Of a stretch of DNA of 64,000 bases, positions 63,020 through 64,000 are shown piece by piece; positions within the stretch are counted from its first letter, which is position 1; each line of letters starts with the position of its first letter. The notes under the pieces were generated by a model. The model made no database searches, was not told the DNA's origin, and was given only the letters and a program-made list of their open reading frames with translations. A program made the translations under genes and the position numbers. The DNA is from Nymphaea colorata (taxonomy: Eukaryota; Streptophyta; Magnoliopsida; Nymphaeales; Nymphaeaceae): NCBI RefSeq assembly GCF_008831285.2, contig NC_045138.2:36943115-37007114 (forward strand). Direction: 5' to 3'.

Positions 63020-63550
63020 TCCCTCGCTTTTCCTTTCTTCTCCTCCCCCCTGCATGGAAAAAGAAATATGAAATAAAATAAGAAAGCGATTAAATGAAGA
63101 AAATTTCCTTATTTCTTCTCTCTCGCTCTCTTTGTTGAATCAGTCCGTCTCCCACGTCTCCCGGGTTTCGAGCTTCTTCCGGCACCAGATTTTTGCTCAT
63201 TAGTGGCGGAAATCTTGGCCCTCCCCAACTCCAGTACATACTTCTTCTCTCCTTCTCTCGATTTTACTATTCATCGATATGGGTTCCTTTCACTTTTAGT
63301 GATGTTTTTGTCGAAGTGTTGATTTGGAATGAGTTTTTGGTATGTGTTCTCTTGAATCTGTTTTTCTTGTTTAAGATGTTTTTTAGCCTTTTTCGTTTTT
63401 TGGTTGGAAATTCCAGAGCGAAAGGGCTTGTTTCATTAGGGGAAGGGGAAAATCTTTGATGTGTTGATCTTTGTGGTATATCGTTTTGTGTTGGTTATGG
63501 GTTTAGGGTTTTCGGGGGGATGTGATCTGCTTGGCTGGTCTGTTGCATGC

Positions 63551-63600
<50 letters not shown>

Positions 63601-64000
63601 TATATTGTTCGAATGGGATCGTGAATGCTTGAGGCAATGCTTCACACAATGTAAGGAAAGGGATAAAGGCGTAGCCTTATTGGAGAAACTTTGAAGTTTT
63701 TGGGTACCATTCAGCTTCTTTTTTATTTTAAATTTGAATCCATCAAGTTCTGGGTGTTGTTTATTCTGGTTGCGAATGTCGACTTCGAGCTGGTAAGGGT
63801 TGTAGCATTTGATCAAATTCCTTGATTCGGTGTTCGACATTATCGCGTTTAGAATGGTTTTCCTCGTAGTCGTTCAGCTCGTTATCAGCTATCTTCCCGG
63901 CACGGGAGATGGATGGAAGACGAATTTTAGCGGTTGAAGTTAGCATGTGTTCCAGGGATCAGCTCTTTGTGGACATTGTGGCATTGGAGGTCTTTTTTTT
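63020..64000 (+). other. Probable leader and first intron of a gene beyond the right edge
   Basis: A pyrimidine-rich segment (CTCGCTTTTCCTTTCTTC, TTCTCTCTCGCTC) is followed by CACCAG and GGCCCTCCCC-type sequence. Then comes T-rich DNA with a strong donor TTTTTG|GTATGTG (about 63338) and a long (CT)n run. Such an arrangement is common for plant leaders with a 5' intron. No coding start is visible before the window ends. Confidence 0.35.
63555..63597. repeat. (CT)n microsatellite
   Basis: About 21 uninterrupted CT units, in the presumed 5' intron or leader of the gene at the right edge. Pyrimidine runs at such places can affect promoter activity. Confidence 0.9.

Noticed and set aside
3366-63597. 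Repeated short units that might suggest CRISPR-like arrays or satellite DNA
   Set aside because: They are simple dinucleotide or trinucleotide microsatellites or two-copy tandem duplications; there are no regularly spaced repeats with unique spacers.
1-64000. Search for tRNA, rRNA or organelle-derived segments
   Set aside because: Only tRNA-like SINE fragments with A/B-box motifs were seen; no intact cloverleaf, rRNA core or organelle gene was recognised.

Overview
The window is nuclear DNA from a flowering plant. The evidence is intron-rich GT-AG genes of plant families (UPF2, an NPF peptide/nitrate-type transporter, an hsr203J-like carboxylesterase, a PLS-class PPR protein), AT-rich intergenic DNA, many microsatellites, and plant-type mobile elements (Ty1/copia, solo LTR, hAT-like MITEs, tRNA-derived SINE-like pieces). 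The protein sequences alone do not fix the lineage.

Layout. 1-1240: flank with unassigned open frames and one copy of a diverged repeat. 1240-21000, minus strand: a complete UPF2 gene, 16 coding exons giving 1190 residues, with long introns that hold microsatellites and a ~600 bp transposon-like insertion. 21000-33240: gene-poor DNA with degraded repeats, including a 194 bp hAT-type MITE with a perfect 8 bp target duplication. 33245-38756, plus strand: a four-exon NPF3-like transporter with a 3.2 kb second intron. 38757-43520: no gene recognised. 43524-44607, minus strand: an intronless hsr203J-like carboxylesterase with a TATA box. 44600-48230: no gene recognised. 48233-51030: a class III chitinase-like pseudogene split by a deleted copia element, which itself carries a 678 bp solo LTR. 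52490-53425, minus strand: a Myb/SANT-like pseudogene. 55770-57146, minus strand: a PPR protein. 57300-62700: no gene recognised. 62900-64000: probable promoter and leader of a plus-strand gene beyond the right edge.

The intact genes belong to unrelated pathways: nonsense-mediated decay, membrane transport, ester hydrolysis and organelle RNA processing. They show no sign of acting as a cluster. I found no convincing undescribed biological system. The most informative structures are the three-layer insertion in the chitinase pseudogene, the acidic-motif substitution in the NPF transporter, and the long intronless 3' UTR of UPF2.
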